Of a stretch of 64,000 nt of DNA, positions 17,069-25,222 are shown one piece after another (position 1 is the first letter of the stretch; each line of letters opens with the position of its first letter). Source of the stretch: Herbaspirillum sp. (GTDB lineage Bacteria; Pseudomonadota; Gammaproteobacteria; Burkholderiales; Burkholderiaceae_D); assembly GCF_017744395.1 (NCBI RefSeq), contig NZ_JAGIBI010000006.1:310001-374000 (forward strand), read 5' to 3'. The position numbers and the translations under genes are program-made. A model generated the notes under the pieces. The model was not told where the DNA came from. It saw only the letters and a list, made by a program, of their open reading frames with translations, and searched no databases.

Positions 17069-17336
17069 CGGCGCCCATCAACGCGGCCAGCACGTCGACC
17101 ACGTCCTGCACCGTGCGCACGGTGCGGAAAACATCCGGCTGGATACGCTTGCCGGTCATCTGGTTGAGCTTGACCACGATATCGACCGCATCAATGCTGT
17201 CGATATCGAGGTCGGTATAGAGATTGGATTGCGGGGTGATCGCAGCCTTGTCGATCTCGAACATCTCATGCAGCATATCGACGATCCAGGAGTAGATCTC
17301 GTCCTTGTTCATGGTGGGGGCCAAAGTGGTCATCAT
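17055..17336 (-). CDS. apeF: acyl carrier protein (ApeF-like)
   Basis: 93 aa. The phosphopantetheine site is 'DIDSIDAVD' (Ser near residue 47), inside a helix-rich ACP domain ('WIVDMLHEMFEI', 'VQDVVDVLAALM'). One of two ACPs of the cluster; in studied systems one holds the growing aryl polyene. The first ATG (17336) is followed by 'MTTLAPTMNKDEI'; starts at 17333 or 17309 are also possible. 24 bp separate it from the other ACP gene. Confidence 0.9.
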   Translation of the reverse strand: MMTTLAPTMNKDEIYSWIVDMLHEMFEIDKAAITPQSNLYTDLDIDSIDAVDIVVKLNQMTGKRIQPDVFRTVRTVQDVVDVLAALMGADEKA

Positions 17337-17360
17337 GAGCCTCTTGTGTGTTTCTCTTCT

Positions 17361-17618
17361 TTATTGCTTATGGCTGGCGACCAGTGCCGCCAGCGCCTGT
17401 ACCGAAGCGAAATGCTTGCGGGTTTCTTCCGAATTCGCCGCCAGCGTGATGCCGTAGCGTTTTTGCAGGGCAACGCCCAGTTCCAGCGCGTCGATCGAGT
17501 CCAATCCCAAACCGTCGCCGAAAAGCGGCGCGGCGTTGTCGATGTCGTCCGGCCCCATGTCTTCCAGTTCCAGAACCTCGATGATCAGTTTTTTGATGTC
17601 TTCTTCCAGCGTTTGCAT
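17361..17618 (-). CDS. apeE: acyl carrier protein (ApeE-like)
   Basis: 85 aa. 'GLGLDSIDALELGVAL' contains the phosphopantetheinylated Ser (near residue 41) in the canonical LGxDSIDxxE context. Together with the neighbouring ACP it is the substrate of the PPTase at 2.5-3.2 kb. Begins 3 bp after the acyltransferase stop. The DSIDALEL form differs from fatty-acid AcpP (DSLD), as expected for a dedicated pathway ACP. Confidence 0.92.
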   Translation of the reverse strand: MQTLEEDIKKLIIEVLELEDMGPDDIDNAAPLFGDGLGLDSIDALELGVALQKRYGITLAANSEETRKHFASVQALAALVASHKQ

Positions 17619-17621
17619 CGC

Positions 17622-18410
17622 CTAGCTTTCTTTCATGAAGTGCTGTTGCAGGTAGGTGGTGAGCTGGCGTGCAGCCAGCGTGGGATTGTCGGCGCATGCC
17701 GGCGCGTCGGCGCCGATGGCGTGGCCGATGTGGATATCCTGTCCGATGTGAATCCGGAAATGCGCAATGGTTTCCGGAACGTCCCACCATTTGCCGCCTT
17801 TGCCGAGGGTGCCCGGCGTGCAGCGGATGTGCACCGGGGTGATTGGGCAATCGCCGCGCACGGCGACATTGGCCGCGCCGCGTTTGAAGGTCATGTTGCC
17901 GTCCAGCGGGGTGCGCGTGCCTTCCGGGAAAATGATCAGGTTGCCGCCATCGCGGATCGAGCTGATGCAGTCGTCAATCAGGTCCGGGCCTTGTTCGTTG
18001 CTGATATAGCCGGCCGCACGGATTGGTCCGCGTGTAAACGGGTTGCGCCACAGTGCATTCTTGACGATGCAGTCGGCGTGCCGGACAAAGGCCATCAACA
18101 GCACAGTGTCGATCAGGGTAGGGTGGTTGGCCAGGATCAGCAGGCCTTTTCGCTGCAGGCGTTCGAGGCCGGTGATCTGGTAGCGGATCACGCCCAGCAG
18201 GCGCATCATCTCGACGAAGCCGCGGAAGGCCAGGCGGATCACACTGCGCGCCAGCAGTACGCGGCGCTGGCGGTCGCGCACAGCAAGATCCAGTAGTGGA
18301 AACACTACCAGGCGCAGCGCAAGTCCGCCCAGACCGAAGACCGCAAAGGAGAGGCCGGTGGCCGCCACTCGCCAGTAGCGGTTGACGCGTTTGGCGAGAT
18401 GTTCACGCAT
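17622..18410 (-). CDS. 1-acyl-glycerol-3-phosphate acyltransferase-like protein (ApeD-like)
   Basis: 262 aa PlsC-type acyltransferase. 'ANHPTLIDTVLL' gives the HX4D catalytic motif and 'IIFPEGTRTPL' is the acceptor-binding block. An N-terminal hydrophobic stretch ('LSFAVFGLGGLALRLVVF') anchors it to the membrane. APE clusters carry such enzymes to build the lipid anchor of the polyene. The ATG at 18410 overlaps the ApeC-like stop by 8 bp; the frame further upstream is not coding. Confidence 0.88.
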   Translation of the reverse strand: MREHLAKRVNRYWRVAATGLSFAVFGLGGLALRLVVFPLLDLAVRDRQRRVLLARSVIRLAFRGFVEMMRLLGVIRYQITGLERLQRKGLLILANHPTLIDTVLLMAFVRHADCIVKNALWRNPFTRGPIRAAGYISNEQGPDLIDDCISSIRDGGNLIIFPEGTRTPLDGNMTFKRGAANVAVRGDCPITPVHIRCTPGTLGKGGKWWDVPETIAHFRIHIGQDIHIGHAIGADAPACADNPTLAARQLTTYLQQHFMKES

Positions 18411-19161
18411 GGCGCATCCAGTGCCAGCGGCGGCCATCGGCCTGACGTACCAGGTCGGCGGCAGCGGTATTGAGGAAGAAGCGCAGCACATCGGTTCCAC
18501 CCGGCGTGGCGGTATCGGCAACATCGGCATTGGCGGCGCTCCATTGCAGCGATATGGCAGGCAGCGGAGCGTTTTCGTCGGCGGCTTGCATCAGCCAGGC
18601 CCAGCCGAAGGCTTGTTCGCGGCAGTCGGCGTATGGCGCGAAAACATCGGGCAGGGGACCGTCGGCCGCCACCAGCAGTACATGCGGGGCGCCATCGGCC
18701 AGCAGGCCACAAGCCTCTATCGCGGCATGCTCTACCGTGCTGTGGCCGGCGGCCACGGCAATGCTGTTGCCGCGCGAGCGGCGGGCAATGGAAAACAGGC
18801 CGGCATTGGCGTTGTGGACCGACAGGCTGAACGAGGCGGGCGACAGTGGGGCGCCGGTGGCCAGTTCCTGCAAGAGTTCGGCCGAGCGCGCGCATTCGCC
18901 GTGGCGCGATGCAAACACTATAGGGATATCGTCGGTTGCGCAGTCCGCCGGCAATGCGGCGTAGGCGGCTTCAAGGGCGATTTTCCCGGCCACGCTGGCA
19001 CGTCGGCGCAGCATGGGCGGCATCGCCTTGACTGTCGGTTCTGAAGAACCGGCAGCCGGCAGATCGCCACCGATCCATTGCTGCCAGGCTTCTGCGGAGT
19101 CGACTCCTGGAATCCACGCTGCATGCGATGCGACAGAAAAACTGACATCCCCAAAAAGCAT
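18403..19161 (-). CDS. apeC: beta-ketoacyl synthase-like chain-length factor (ApeC-like)
   Basis: 252 aa, short KS-like protein of the Ketoacyl-synt_2 type. Seen are 'SVHNANAGLFSIARRSRG' and 'ASRHGECARSAELLQELA', features of this family; the active-site Cys of a working ketosynthase is absent (the position reads Asn-Ala-Asn). Such proteins pair with ApeO as a chain-length factor. It is the first gene of the operon; a structured leader and promoter lie upstream (19162-19331). No good ribosome-binding site is visible before the ATG at 19161. Confidence 0.82.
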   Translation of the reverse strand: MLFGDVSFSVASHAAWIPGVDSAEAWQQWIGGDLPAAGSSEPTVKAMPPMLRRRASVAGKIALEAAYAALPADCATDDIPIVFASRHGECARSAELLQELATGAPLSPASFSLSVHNANAGLFSIARRSRGNSIAVAAGHSTVEHAAIEACGLLADGAPHVLLVAADGPLPDVFAPYADCREQAFGWAWLMQAADENAPLPAISLQWSAANADVADTATPGGTDVLRFFLNTAAADLVRQADGRRWHWMRHA

Positions 19162-19207
19162 AATTTCGAAAAGCCGTGAAGCTCTTGTCTTAGCTGTAAT
19201 TTATTTG

Positions 19208-19310
19208 ACCGGATTCTTCCTCGTCCTCAGGCTCCTCTCGTGGGTGAGAGGCCGCTTGTGGCAAGAACCCCCAGCCTGCTTTTTTGTTAATGTTGCAGGC
19301 CGAATCCGGT
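19208..19310 (-). ncRNA. predicted multibranched leader RNA of the APE operon
   Basis: Read by eye. A 9-bp closing stem (19208-19216 with 19302-19310, ACCGGATTC/GAATCCGGT) encloses three further stems: 19234-19239/19246-19251, 19255-19258/19262-19265 and 19274-19279/19295-19300. On the minus strand a TATAAA -10 box (19331-19326) would start transcription about 8 nt before the closing stem, and the apeC start is 47 nt after it. I could not match it to a known riboswitch. It may be a cis-regulatory leader or a free small RNA. Confidence 0.4.
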
Positions 19311-19325
19311 GGCGAAAAGTTAAAT

Positions 19326-19331
19326 TTTATA
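19326..19331 (-). promoter_or_regulatory. putative -10 box of the APE operon
   Basis: TATAAA on the minus strand within an AT-rich stretch. The matching -35 is weak (TGTTTT at a 17-bp spacing). Expected start near 19318-19319, immediately before the folded leader. Confidence 0.4.
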
Positions 19332-19390
19332 AGCGGGAATGGTACGACAAAACACCTGAATAGACACGAATTTACGCGGAAATCCGGGCC

Positions 19391-19427
19391 AAAAAAAAGG
19401 TAGGAACGAGATTAATCGTACCTACCT
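19391..19427 (-). terminator. intrinsic terminator of tRNA-Leu
   Basis: A 12-bp stem with one mismatch (19398-19409 with 19416-19427) is followed on the minus strand by eight T residues (the A-run at 19391-19398). It ends the tRNA transcript and separates it from the APE promoter just downstream. Confidence 0.8.
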
Positions 19428-19476
19428 GATTTTTGTTGTCGGCGCGAGACGTTTGCGCCCATCGCGCTTGAATCCT

Positions 19477-19561
19477 TGGTGCCGGGAGCCGGAATCGAAC
19501 CGGCACGCCTTGCGGCGCGGGATTTTGAGTCCCGTGCGTCTACCTATTCCGCCATCCCGGC
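19477..19561 (-). tRNA. tRNA-Leu (CAA)
   Basis: An 85-nt cloverleaf on the minus strand: acceptor stem GCCGGGA/TCCCGGC, anticodon loop ACTCAAAA giving anticodon CAA, a long class II variable arm, T-arm with GGTTCGAATCC, and an encoded CCA end (19479-19477). Followed by its own terminator at 19391-19427. Confidence 0.96.
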
Positions 19562-19620
19562 AACGCAAGCACGGGATTATGACGGATTTTGGATTCATGG
19601 GCAAGCCCCATGCCCGGCCC

Positions 19621-20064
19621 TTATTTGCCGCAGACGGCCTCGATGGCGCGTTCGCCGGTGGAGCCGGGGATCGGGTCTTGCAGCTTGACGTCGGCATAGG
19701 CCAGTTGCGGGGCCAGCAGCAAGGCTCCCTTGCCGTCCGGTTGCGCATACATTTTGCGGCTGCCGAAGCCCAGCTGGTAGTTGCCGCAGTCGAAGTAGGC
19801 GGTCGAGATTTCCGACGCGTAGTAGGTCTTGCTGCCCTGTCCCATCAGCAGTTGGGGACGGCTCCAGTTCAGCAGGATCTGCGCCTGGCGGATGCCGCGG
19901 GTGACGACGATGCTGCTCTTGTCGACGAAGAAGCTGCCGATGTTGTTGTCGCCCAGCGGGGACCATTCGGCATGGGCCGGCAGCGCCGCGCAGGCCAGGG
20001 CCGCTGCGATGGCCAGGCTGGCCGATGTATGCAGGATGGATGAGGGGAAAAACGGTACGTCCAT
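19621..20064 (-). CDS. secreted protein, surface-adhesin E-like
   Basis: 147 aa. An N-terminal signal peptide ends near 'ALPAHA'. The mature part has the pattern 'EWSPLGDNNIGSFFVDKSS', aromatic beta-strands, 'YFDCGNYQLG' and a final 'EAVCGK', i.e. two Cys far apart that could pair. This resembles the small surface-adhesin E-like proteins common in Burkholderiales; true function is unknown. The frame opens at 20181, but 'MDVPFFPSS' at 20064 gives the signal peptide the right position. Confidence 0.75.
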   Translation of the reverse strand: MDVPFFPSSILHTSASLAIAAALACAALPAHAEWSPLGDNNIGSFFVDKSSIVVTRGIRQAQILLNWSRPQLLMGQGSKTYYASEISTAYFDCGNYQLGFGSRKMYAQPDGKGALLLAPQLAYADVKLQDPIPGSTGERAIEAVCGK

Positions 20065-20084
20065 AGGGCGAGGAGGCGCGGCGA

Positions 20085-20243
20085 TCAACTGAGCATGACA
20101 GCCAGCATGGCCACGTCGTCTTCCAGCAGCAGCGCCAGCGTGACGCTCCAGAAAAGCGTTTCCGCCAGGAGCCGGTTCCAATTGCGCTGCAGCCTGAGTG
20201 ACATGTCCAGTCCGGTGATCGGGAGAATTCGAATGGCGTCCAT
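20085..20243 (-). CDS. possible small hypothetical protein
   Basis: A 52-codon frame with a hydrophobic stretch ('LFWSVTLALLLEDD'). It lies 20 bp upstream of the surface-adhesin E-like gene on the same strand. No ribosome-binding site is evident and several starts are possible (20270, 20243, 20204). It may be a small membrane peptide or simply an open frame. Confidence 0.3.
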   Translation of the reverse strand: MDAIRILPITGLDMSLRLQRNWNRLLAETLFWSVTLALLLEDDVAMLAVMLS

Positions 20244-20325
20244 CCTAACATGGCGCGCGCAGGCGGTCATGCGGCAAACGCCGCCGGGGCCTGGACAAAA
20301 CCCGGCGGCGCTCGGGACGATACCC

Positions 20326-21345
20326 TTACTTCAGCACGGCGGGATCGCGGCCGATGGTCTTGATGATGTCTTCCATCAGCGGCTTGCCCACGCGCTTTTC
20401 CATGTCGTGGTAGACCGGGGCCTGCGCTTTGCGCCATTCGTCCTTGTCCTGCGCGGTCATGGTCAGGATCTGCGTCTTGCCGGTCTTGCGGATGTCTTCC
20501 AGGGCGTCGTCGTTTTCCTTTTTCGAATTGCTGTTGAAGTAGTTGGCCGTATCCTTGACGGCCTGGTTCATGAGCGGCTTGATCTCGGCCGGCAGTCCGT
20601 CCCAGAAGCGCTTGTTGGCCACCAGCACGTAGCCGTGGTAGCCGTGTTCGGACAGGGTCAGGTATTTCTGCACCTCGAACAGCTTGGAGGTGCTGACGAT
20701 CGAAGGCGGGTTTTCCTGGCCGTCCACCACGCCGGTCTGCAAGCCCTGGTAAAGCTCGGAGAACGCCATCACCTGCGGCAGTGCGCCGACCGCGCGGGTG
20801 CGGGCGTCGATCACCTTGGAAGACTGGATGCGGATCTTCATGCCCTTGATGTCATTGGGCTTGACGATGGGCTTGTTGGAAGTCCAGTCGAGGAAACCGC
20901 TGTCGAGCATGGTTAAACCGACGATGCCCTTGGCGTCGAGTTTCTTGAGCAGTTGCTGGCCGATCGGCCCTTGCGTGATTTTTTGCGCCTGCTCCATGTT
21001 GTCGAACAGGTAGGGCAGGTCGAACACCTCGAATTCGCGCACGCCGATCGGGCCGAACTTGCCGAAGGTCGGCGCCAGCATCTGCACCGACCCCATTTGC
21101 AGCGCCTCCAGCTCTTCCTTGTCCTTGTACAACTGGCTGTTCGGGTAGACCTCCACCTTGACCCGGCCCTGGGTGCGTTCCTCGACGATCTTCTTGAAGT
21201 ATTCGGCGGCCTTGCCCTTGGAGGTATTGGCCGCGACCACGTGGCTGAACTTGATGACGATCGGCGGCTGCTGGGCATGCGCCGGCGCGCCGGCCGCCAG
21301 TTGTGCGAACAGGGCAAGCAGGCCCAGGGTCTTCCAGGTTTTCAT
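20326..21345 (-). CDS. TRAP transporter solute-binding protein, DctP family
   Basis: 339 aa. Signal peptide 'MKTWKTLGLLALFAQLAAG' with cleavage after 'APAHA'; then the DctP fold: 'IKFSHVVAANTSKGKAAEYF', 'MKIRIQSSKVIDARTRAVG' (the Arg region that binds the carboxylate of the ligand) and 'NPPSIVSTSKL'. It would feed a dicarboxylate-like solute to DctQ/DctM membrane subunits, but no such genes lie within the window, so the gene is an orphan here. It is 160 bp downstream of a tartrate/malate-type dehydrogenase on the same strand, which hints at the substrate. Confidence 0.9.
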   Translation of the reverse strand: MKTWKTLGLLALFAQLAAGAPAHAQQPPIVIKFSHVVAANTSKGKAAEYFKKIVEERTQGRVKVEVYPNSQLYKDKEELEALQMGSVQMLAPTFGKFGPIGVREFEVFDLPYLFDNMEQAQKITQGPIGQQLLKKLDAKGIVGLTMLDSGFLDWTSNKPIVKPNDIKGMKIRIQSSKVIDARTRAVGALPQVMAFSELYQGLQTGVVDGQENPPSIVSTSKLFEVQKYLTLSEHGYHGYVLVANKRFWDGLPAEIKPLMNQAVKDTANYFNSNSKKENDDALEDIRKTGKTQILTMTAQDKDEWRKAQAPVYHDMEKRVGKPLMEDIIKTIGRDPAVLK

Positions 21346-21505
21346 TGTGTCTCCTCGTCATTTTTAATAGTGAAGGGCGGCATGGCGCCGCCGCGGGGAC
21401 TGCGTGCTGCTGCTCCGTGGCACGGAGGGGTGTGAAAACGGTGGTGGCGGCCGGTGGCGCCAGGGCCGGCGGCCGCGAAGCCGCCGGGAGCCTGCCTGGC
21501 CAGGA

Positions 21506-22585
21506 TCAGATCGCTGCCGCGATGGCTTTGCCGACCGAGGTGGTGTCGCCTTTGCCGCCGAGGTCCGGGGTCTTGGGGCCTTCCTGGAGCACGTGCTCGA
21601 CGGCGGCCAGGATGGCGTCGTGCGCCTGCCGGTACTTGGCGTCGCCATTGCCGAGGAAGTCCAGCATCATCGCGCCCGACCAGATGGTGGCGATCGGGTT
21701 GGCGATGTTCTTGCCGAAGATGTCCGGTGCCGAGCCGTGCACCGGTTCGAACAGCGACGGCAGTTCGCGCGACGGGTTGATGTTGGCCGAGGGCGCGATG
21801 CCGATGGTGCCGGCACAGGCGGGACCGAGGTCGGAGAGGATGTCGCCGAACAGGTTCGAGGCCACCACCACGTCGAAGCGGTCCGGGTTCAGTACGAAGT
21901 GGGCGGTCAGGATGTCGATGTGGTACTTGTCGCGCCTGATGTCGGGGTACTGCTGGCCCATGGCTTCCACGCGCTCGTCCCAGTAGGGCATGGTGATGGC
22001 GATGCCGTTGGACTTGGTGGCCGAGGTCAGGTGCTTTTTCGGGCGGCTTTGCGCCAGGTCGAAGGCGAACTTGAGGATGCGGTCGGTGCCCTTGCGGGTG
22101 AAGACCGATTCCTGGATCACGGTCTCGCGCTCAGTGCCCTCATACATGCGGCCGCCGATGGAAGAGTACTCGCCTTCGGTGTTTTCGCGCACCACGTAGA
22201 AATCGATGTCGCCGGGCTTGCGGTTGGCCAGCGGGCAGGGCACGCCGGGCATCAGGCGCACCGGGCGCAGGTTGACGTACAGGTCGAACTCGCGGCGGAA
22301 CTTCAGCAGCGAACCCCACAGCGAAACGTGGTCGGGCACCGTGGCCGGCCAGCCGACCGCGCCGAAGAAGATCGCTTCGAAGCCCTTCAACTGGTCGAAC
22401 CAGTCGTCCGGCATCATCTTGCCGTGCTTTTCGTAGTAGCCGCAGTGGGCCCAGTCGAAGTGAGTGAATTCGATCTCGATGCCGAACTTCTTGCTGGCGG
22501 CCTCGACCGCGCGCAAGCCTTCCGGGATGACTTCCTGTCCGATGCCGTCGCCGGCGATGACCGCGACTTTATGTTTTCTTGCCAT
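21506..22585 (-). CDS. tartrate dehydrogenase / D-malate-type beta-decarboxylating dehydrogenase
   Basis: 359 aa of the isocitrate/isopropylmalate dehydrogenase family. 'IAGDGIGQEVIPEG' opens the fold, 'NLRPVR' and 'DFYVVRENTEGEYSS' are substrate and cofactor loops, and 'PVHGSAPDIFGKNIANP' with 'DILSDLGPACAG' are the NAD/Mg segments. The pattern matches TtuC/DmlA enzymes (tartrate, D-malate or a related 2-hydroxy acid to keto acid). The frame extends to 22621, but 'MARKHKVAVIAGDG' at 22585 is the family N-terminus and has a GGAGA upstream. Confidence 0.9.
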   Translation of the reverse strand: MARKHKVAVIAGDGIGQEVIPEGLRAVEAASKKFGIEIEFTHFDWAHCGYYEKHGKMMPDDWFDQLKGFEAIFFGAVGWPATVPDHVSLWGSLLKFRREFDLYVNLRPVRLMPGVPCPLANRKPGDIDFYVVRENTEGEYSSIGGRMYEGTERETVIQESVFTRKGTDRILKFAFDLAQSRPKKHLTSATKSNGIAITMPYWDERVEAMGQQYPDIRRDKYHIDILTAHFVLNPDRFDVVVASNLFGDILSDLGPACAGTIGIAPSANINPSRELPSLFEPVHGSAPDIFGKNIANPIATIWSGAMMLDFLGNGDAKYRQAHDAILAAVEHVLQEGPKTPDLGGKGDTTSVGKAIAAAI

Positions 22586-22724
22586 GCTGTTCTCCTGGAT
22601 GATGCGGCGCCCATGGGGCAAGCCGTCTGACCGGAAATCATAAACGTATTCGCGCGGCGATCATGCACGGATCGGTTATTCCATAAAACACGATATGTAA
22701 ATAATTGGCGCATCCAATGCGGGC

Positions 22725-22755
22725 AAGAAAAAGCCCGGCGCAGGGCCGGGCTTGC
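22725..22755 (-). terminator. intrinsic terminator after the mutarotase gene
   Basis: An 8-9-bp GC stem AGCCCGGC/GCCGGGCT with a short loop, followed on the minus strand by a T-rich run (TTTTTC). It stands 33 bp after the stop of the mutarotase gene. Confidence 0.75.
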
Positions 22756-22787
22756 AGGGGATGCATGCGCTCGGGAGCGGCTGCGGC

Positions 22788-23714
22788 TTACTCAGCCCAC
22801 ATGGCGACGCCCATCGTGTGTTCTTCTCCGGGCGCCAGTTCGACCAGGTCTTCCATCACGTTGGCGGTTTCGATGCACAGCATGCGCTGCCAGGCGTCGT
22901 CGGCGAATTGGGAGAGGCGGCGCGCCTTGCTCGCCCACGGGTTCCACACTACGGCCGAGGTCGAGCCGCTGGCTTCGATGCGGATGCGGCGCTTCCAGCC
23001 GTCGTCGCGGATCGCCAGCTGGGGCGGCAGGTCGAGGTAGATGCGGTCGGTTTCGCCGCTGACCACCAGTTCGCGCTTCTGTTCGCGTTCAGCCCAGCCT
23101 TCCAGCGTTTCGATGTAGCGCCGTCCTTCCAGACCTTCCACCGCCACCTCATGGATGCTGCTTACGGCGAAGTAGGTGTGCAGCGCCTGGGTCAGGGCGA
23201 TGTGCTGCTCGCTGCCGTTGCGGGTGGTCAGGTTCAGGTGAAGACGGTCGTCCAGCAGGATTTCCAGGCGCAGCTCCAGCCCGGCGGGCAGGTGGCGCAG
23301 GCCGGGCGAATCCTGGACGGGCGGGATCGCCAGCACCAGGCGCACGCTGTCGCCCTCGATGGCGCTTTCCTTCAGCGACCACTCGATGCCGCGCACCAGA
23401 CCGTGCGCCGGCAAGCGGCCGCCGGCATGCAGCGCCTGCACCTGCGGCGGGTTGCGCATCAGGTCGCCGAACCACGGCCAGCAGACGGGGATGCCGCCGC
23501 GCACCGAATTGCCGGCTTCGAAGGCGGCTTCTTCGCTCATCCAGACTACCGGCTCCTGGCCATGCACCTGGTAGCGCAGTACTTGCGCGCCTTGCTCGGC
23601 CACCAGCAGCTCGGCCCTGGCGGTCTGGATGCGCAGGCATTGGAGCTGGTTGACTTCGATGCGCTGGATATGCGGGACTTCCTGCGGAACAGTCCCGTCA
23701 TCTGTCGTGGTCAT
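22788..23714 (-). CDS. D-hexose-6-phosphate mutarotase (aldose 1-epimerase family)
   Basis: 308 aa, YeaD-like. 'LLVAEQGAQVLRYQVHGQEP' and 'VRGGIPVCWPWFGD' are the N-terminal strands; 'AHGLVRGIEWSL' contains the first catalytic His and 'TQALHTYFAVSS' the second. It interconverts alpha and beta anomers of glucose-6-P-type sugars in the cytoplasm. 'MTTTDDGTVPQEV' at 23714 is used as start; the frame to 23828 is intergenic. Confidence 0.9.
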   Translation of the reverse strand: MTTTDDGTVPQEVPHIQRIEVNQLQCLRIQTARAELLVAEQGAQVLRYQVHGQEPVVWMSEEAAFEAGNSVRGGIPVCWPWFGDLMRNPPQVQALHAGGRLPAHGLVRGIEWSLKESAIEGDSVRLVLAIPPVQDSPGLRHLPAGLELRLEILLDDRLHLNLTTRNGSEQHIALTQALHTYFAVSSIHEVAVEGLEGRRYIETLEGWAEREQKRELVVSGETDRIYLDLPPQLAIRDDGWKRRIRIEASGSTSAVVWNPWASKARRLSQFADDAWQRMLCIETANVMEDLVELAPGEEHTMGVAMWAE

Positions 23715-23942
23715 GCTGGAAACTCCGAAAAAATTGCGATAGTGCAAGCCTGCCACATTTCGCCCCGCTGAGGAATGGCCGGGCGATTTCTCCTCGCCGC
23801 GGGGCTTGTCATTTTTATATGGTTTCATGCCATCCGGGCATGCTCAGAAAGATCGATTTCTCGAATAAATACGTTGCCCTGTAAAGCACGGATGTTGTTC
23901 CCGTACTGTCCAATGGCGTTTTCCCGACCTGGCGCGCCGACT

Positions 23943-25157
23943 ATGATGACACTGCACCATTCGATTCGAAAACTGAGTTTCTTCCTTTTTCTTCTAATTC
24001 TGTCGAGCACGGCTACCGCGACTATCGTCGCCGATCCGATGCAATTTTGGGAGCGCCCCCGGCACGGGGCCAACAGCTTCAACCGATTGCCGCCGGACCA
24101 GGCCTACTTCGATGCCCTGCGTGCGCATGGCGCCGATTGGGTGCGGCTTTCCTACGATAAATGGAAGGCACAGGAGCGGGATTTCCTGATGGGCGATGCC
24201 GACCGCTACCAGGGCGTGGCCGAACGCGACCTGGCCACGCTCAAGGAAGTGCTGGGCCGCATAGACAAGGCGGGCCTGAAAGCGGTGATCGCGCCGCTGT
24301 CGCTGCCGTATGCGCGCTGGTCGCAGAACAATGGCGGCAAGTTCGACGACTGCCTTTGGCAGGATCGCCGGCACTGGCGCGAGGCCGCGCGTTTCTGGCG
24401 CGACCTGGCGCGGGCGCTGCGCGGGCAGCCGGGCATCGCCGCCTACAACCTGATCAACGAACCGGCGCCCGAAAAGATGGGCGGCTTGCCGGAGCATGCG
24501 GCGCCCGGGCGCATGTTGCAATGGTATGCGGACAAGAAGGGCGGCAGCCGCGACTTGCCGGCGTTTTATGCCGAACTCATCCGCGCCATCCGCGAAGTCG
24601 ACCCGGACACGCCCATCATGGTCGACGCGGGATGGTATGCGGCGGCGGATGCCTTCGCCTATTGGCCGGGGCCGCTGGCCGATACGCGCACGCTGTACAG
24701 CTTCCATATGTATGAGCCCTATGCGACCACCAGCGGGCCGAACTTGCGCCGCAAGCCGCCGCTGCGCTATCCCGGCGACAGCCGTTTCGGCGGCGCGGCG
24801 CAATACTGGGACGGGCAGCGCGTCGCCGCCTACCTCGACCAGCCGCTGGCCTGGGCGCGCGCCCACGGCATTCCGATGTCGCGCATGGTGGCCGGCGAGT
24901 TCGGTTGCATCCGCACGCTCGACAGCTGCGAGCGGTATCTCGACGATGTCCTGGCGGTGCTGCAGCGGGCCGGCGTGCACTGGGCTTTCTACGCGTTCCG
25001 CGAAGACAACTGGGATGCGATGGACTACGAGCTGGGCAAGGGCAAGGTGCCGTGGACTTATTGGGATGCGATGGAAAAGGGCTTGCCCGATCCGGTCGTG
25101 CGCAGGGCCACGCCGGAGTTCGACGTGATACGGCGCCGCCTGCAAGGCGGGGAATGA
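23943..25157 (+). CDS. secreted glycoside hydrolase family 5 (endoglucanase-like)
   Basis: 404 aa. A hydrophobic signal sequence (residues ~10-28, 'KLSFFLFLLILSSTATAT') directs it out of the cytoplasm. The two catalytic glutamates are visible: acid/base Glu173 in 'YNLINEPAP' and nucleophile Glu319 in 'MVAGEFGC'. GH5 enzymes cleave beta-1,4-linked glucans or mannans; the exact polymer cannot be told. The ATG at 23943 or the adjacent one at 23946 gives the proper signal peptide; the upstream open frame from 23775 is not needed. Confidence 0.88.
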   Translation: MMTLHHSIRKLSFFLFLLILSSTATATIVADPMQFWERPRHGANSFNRLPPDQAYFDALRAHGADWVRLSYDKWKAQERDFLMGDADRYQGVAERDLATLKEVLGRIDKAGLKAVIAPLSLPYARWSQNNGGKFDDCLWQDRRHWREAARFWRDLARALRGQPGIAAYNLINEPAPEKMGGLPEHAAPGRMLQWYADKKGGSRDLPAFYAELIRAIREVDPDTPIMVDAGWYAAADAFAYWPGPLADTRTLYSFHMYEPYATTSGPNLRRKPPLRYPGDSRFGGAAQYWDGQRVAAYLDQPLAWARAHGIPMSRMVAGEFGCIRTLDSCERYLDDVLAVLQRAGVHWAFYAFREDNWDAMDYELGKGKVPWTYWDAMEKGLPDPVVRRATPEFDVIRRRLQGGE

Positions 25158-25222
25158 CAAACAGGTGGCAAGCGGATAGCTGGCTATAATCCACACATCG
25201 TTGAACCAATCCGCTACGAACA

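Noticed and set aside
19208..19310. 4.5S SRP RNA, 6S RNA or RNase P RNA
   Set aside because: The conserved strings of these RNAs (for example the SRP GGAAGCAGCC loop) are absent and the size does not fit 6S or RNase P.
19422..19748. Minus-strand frame overlapping tRNA-Leu
   Set aside because: It runs straight through a complete tRNA gene.
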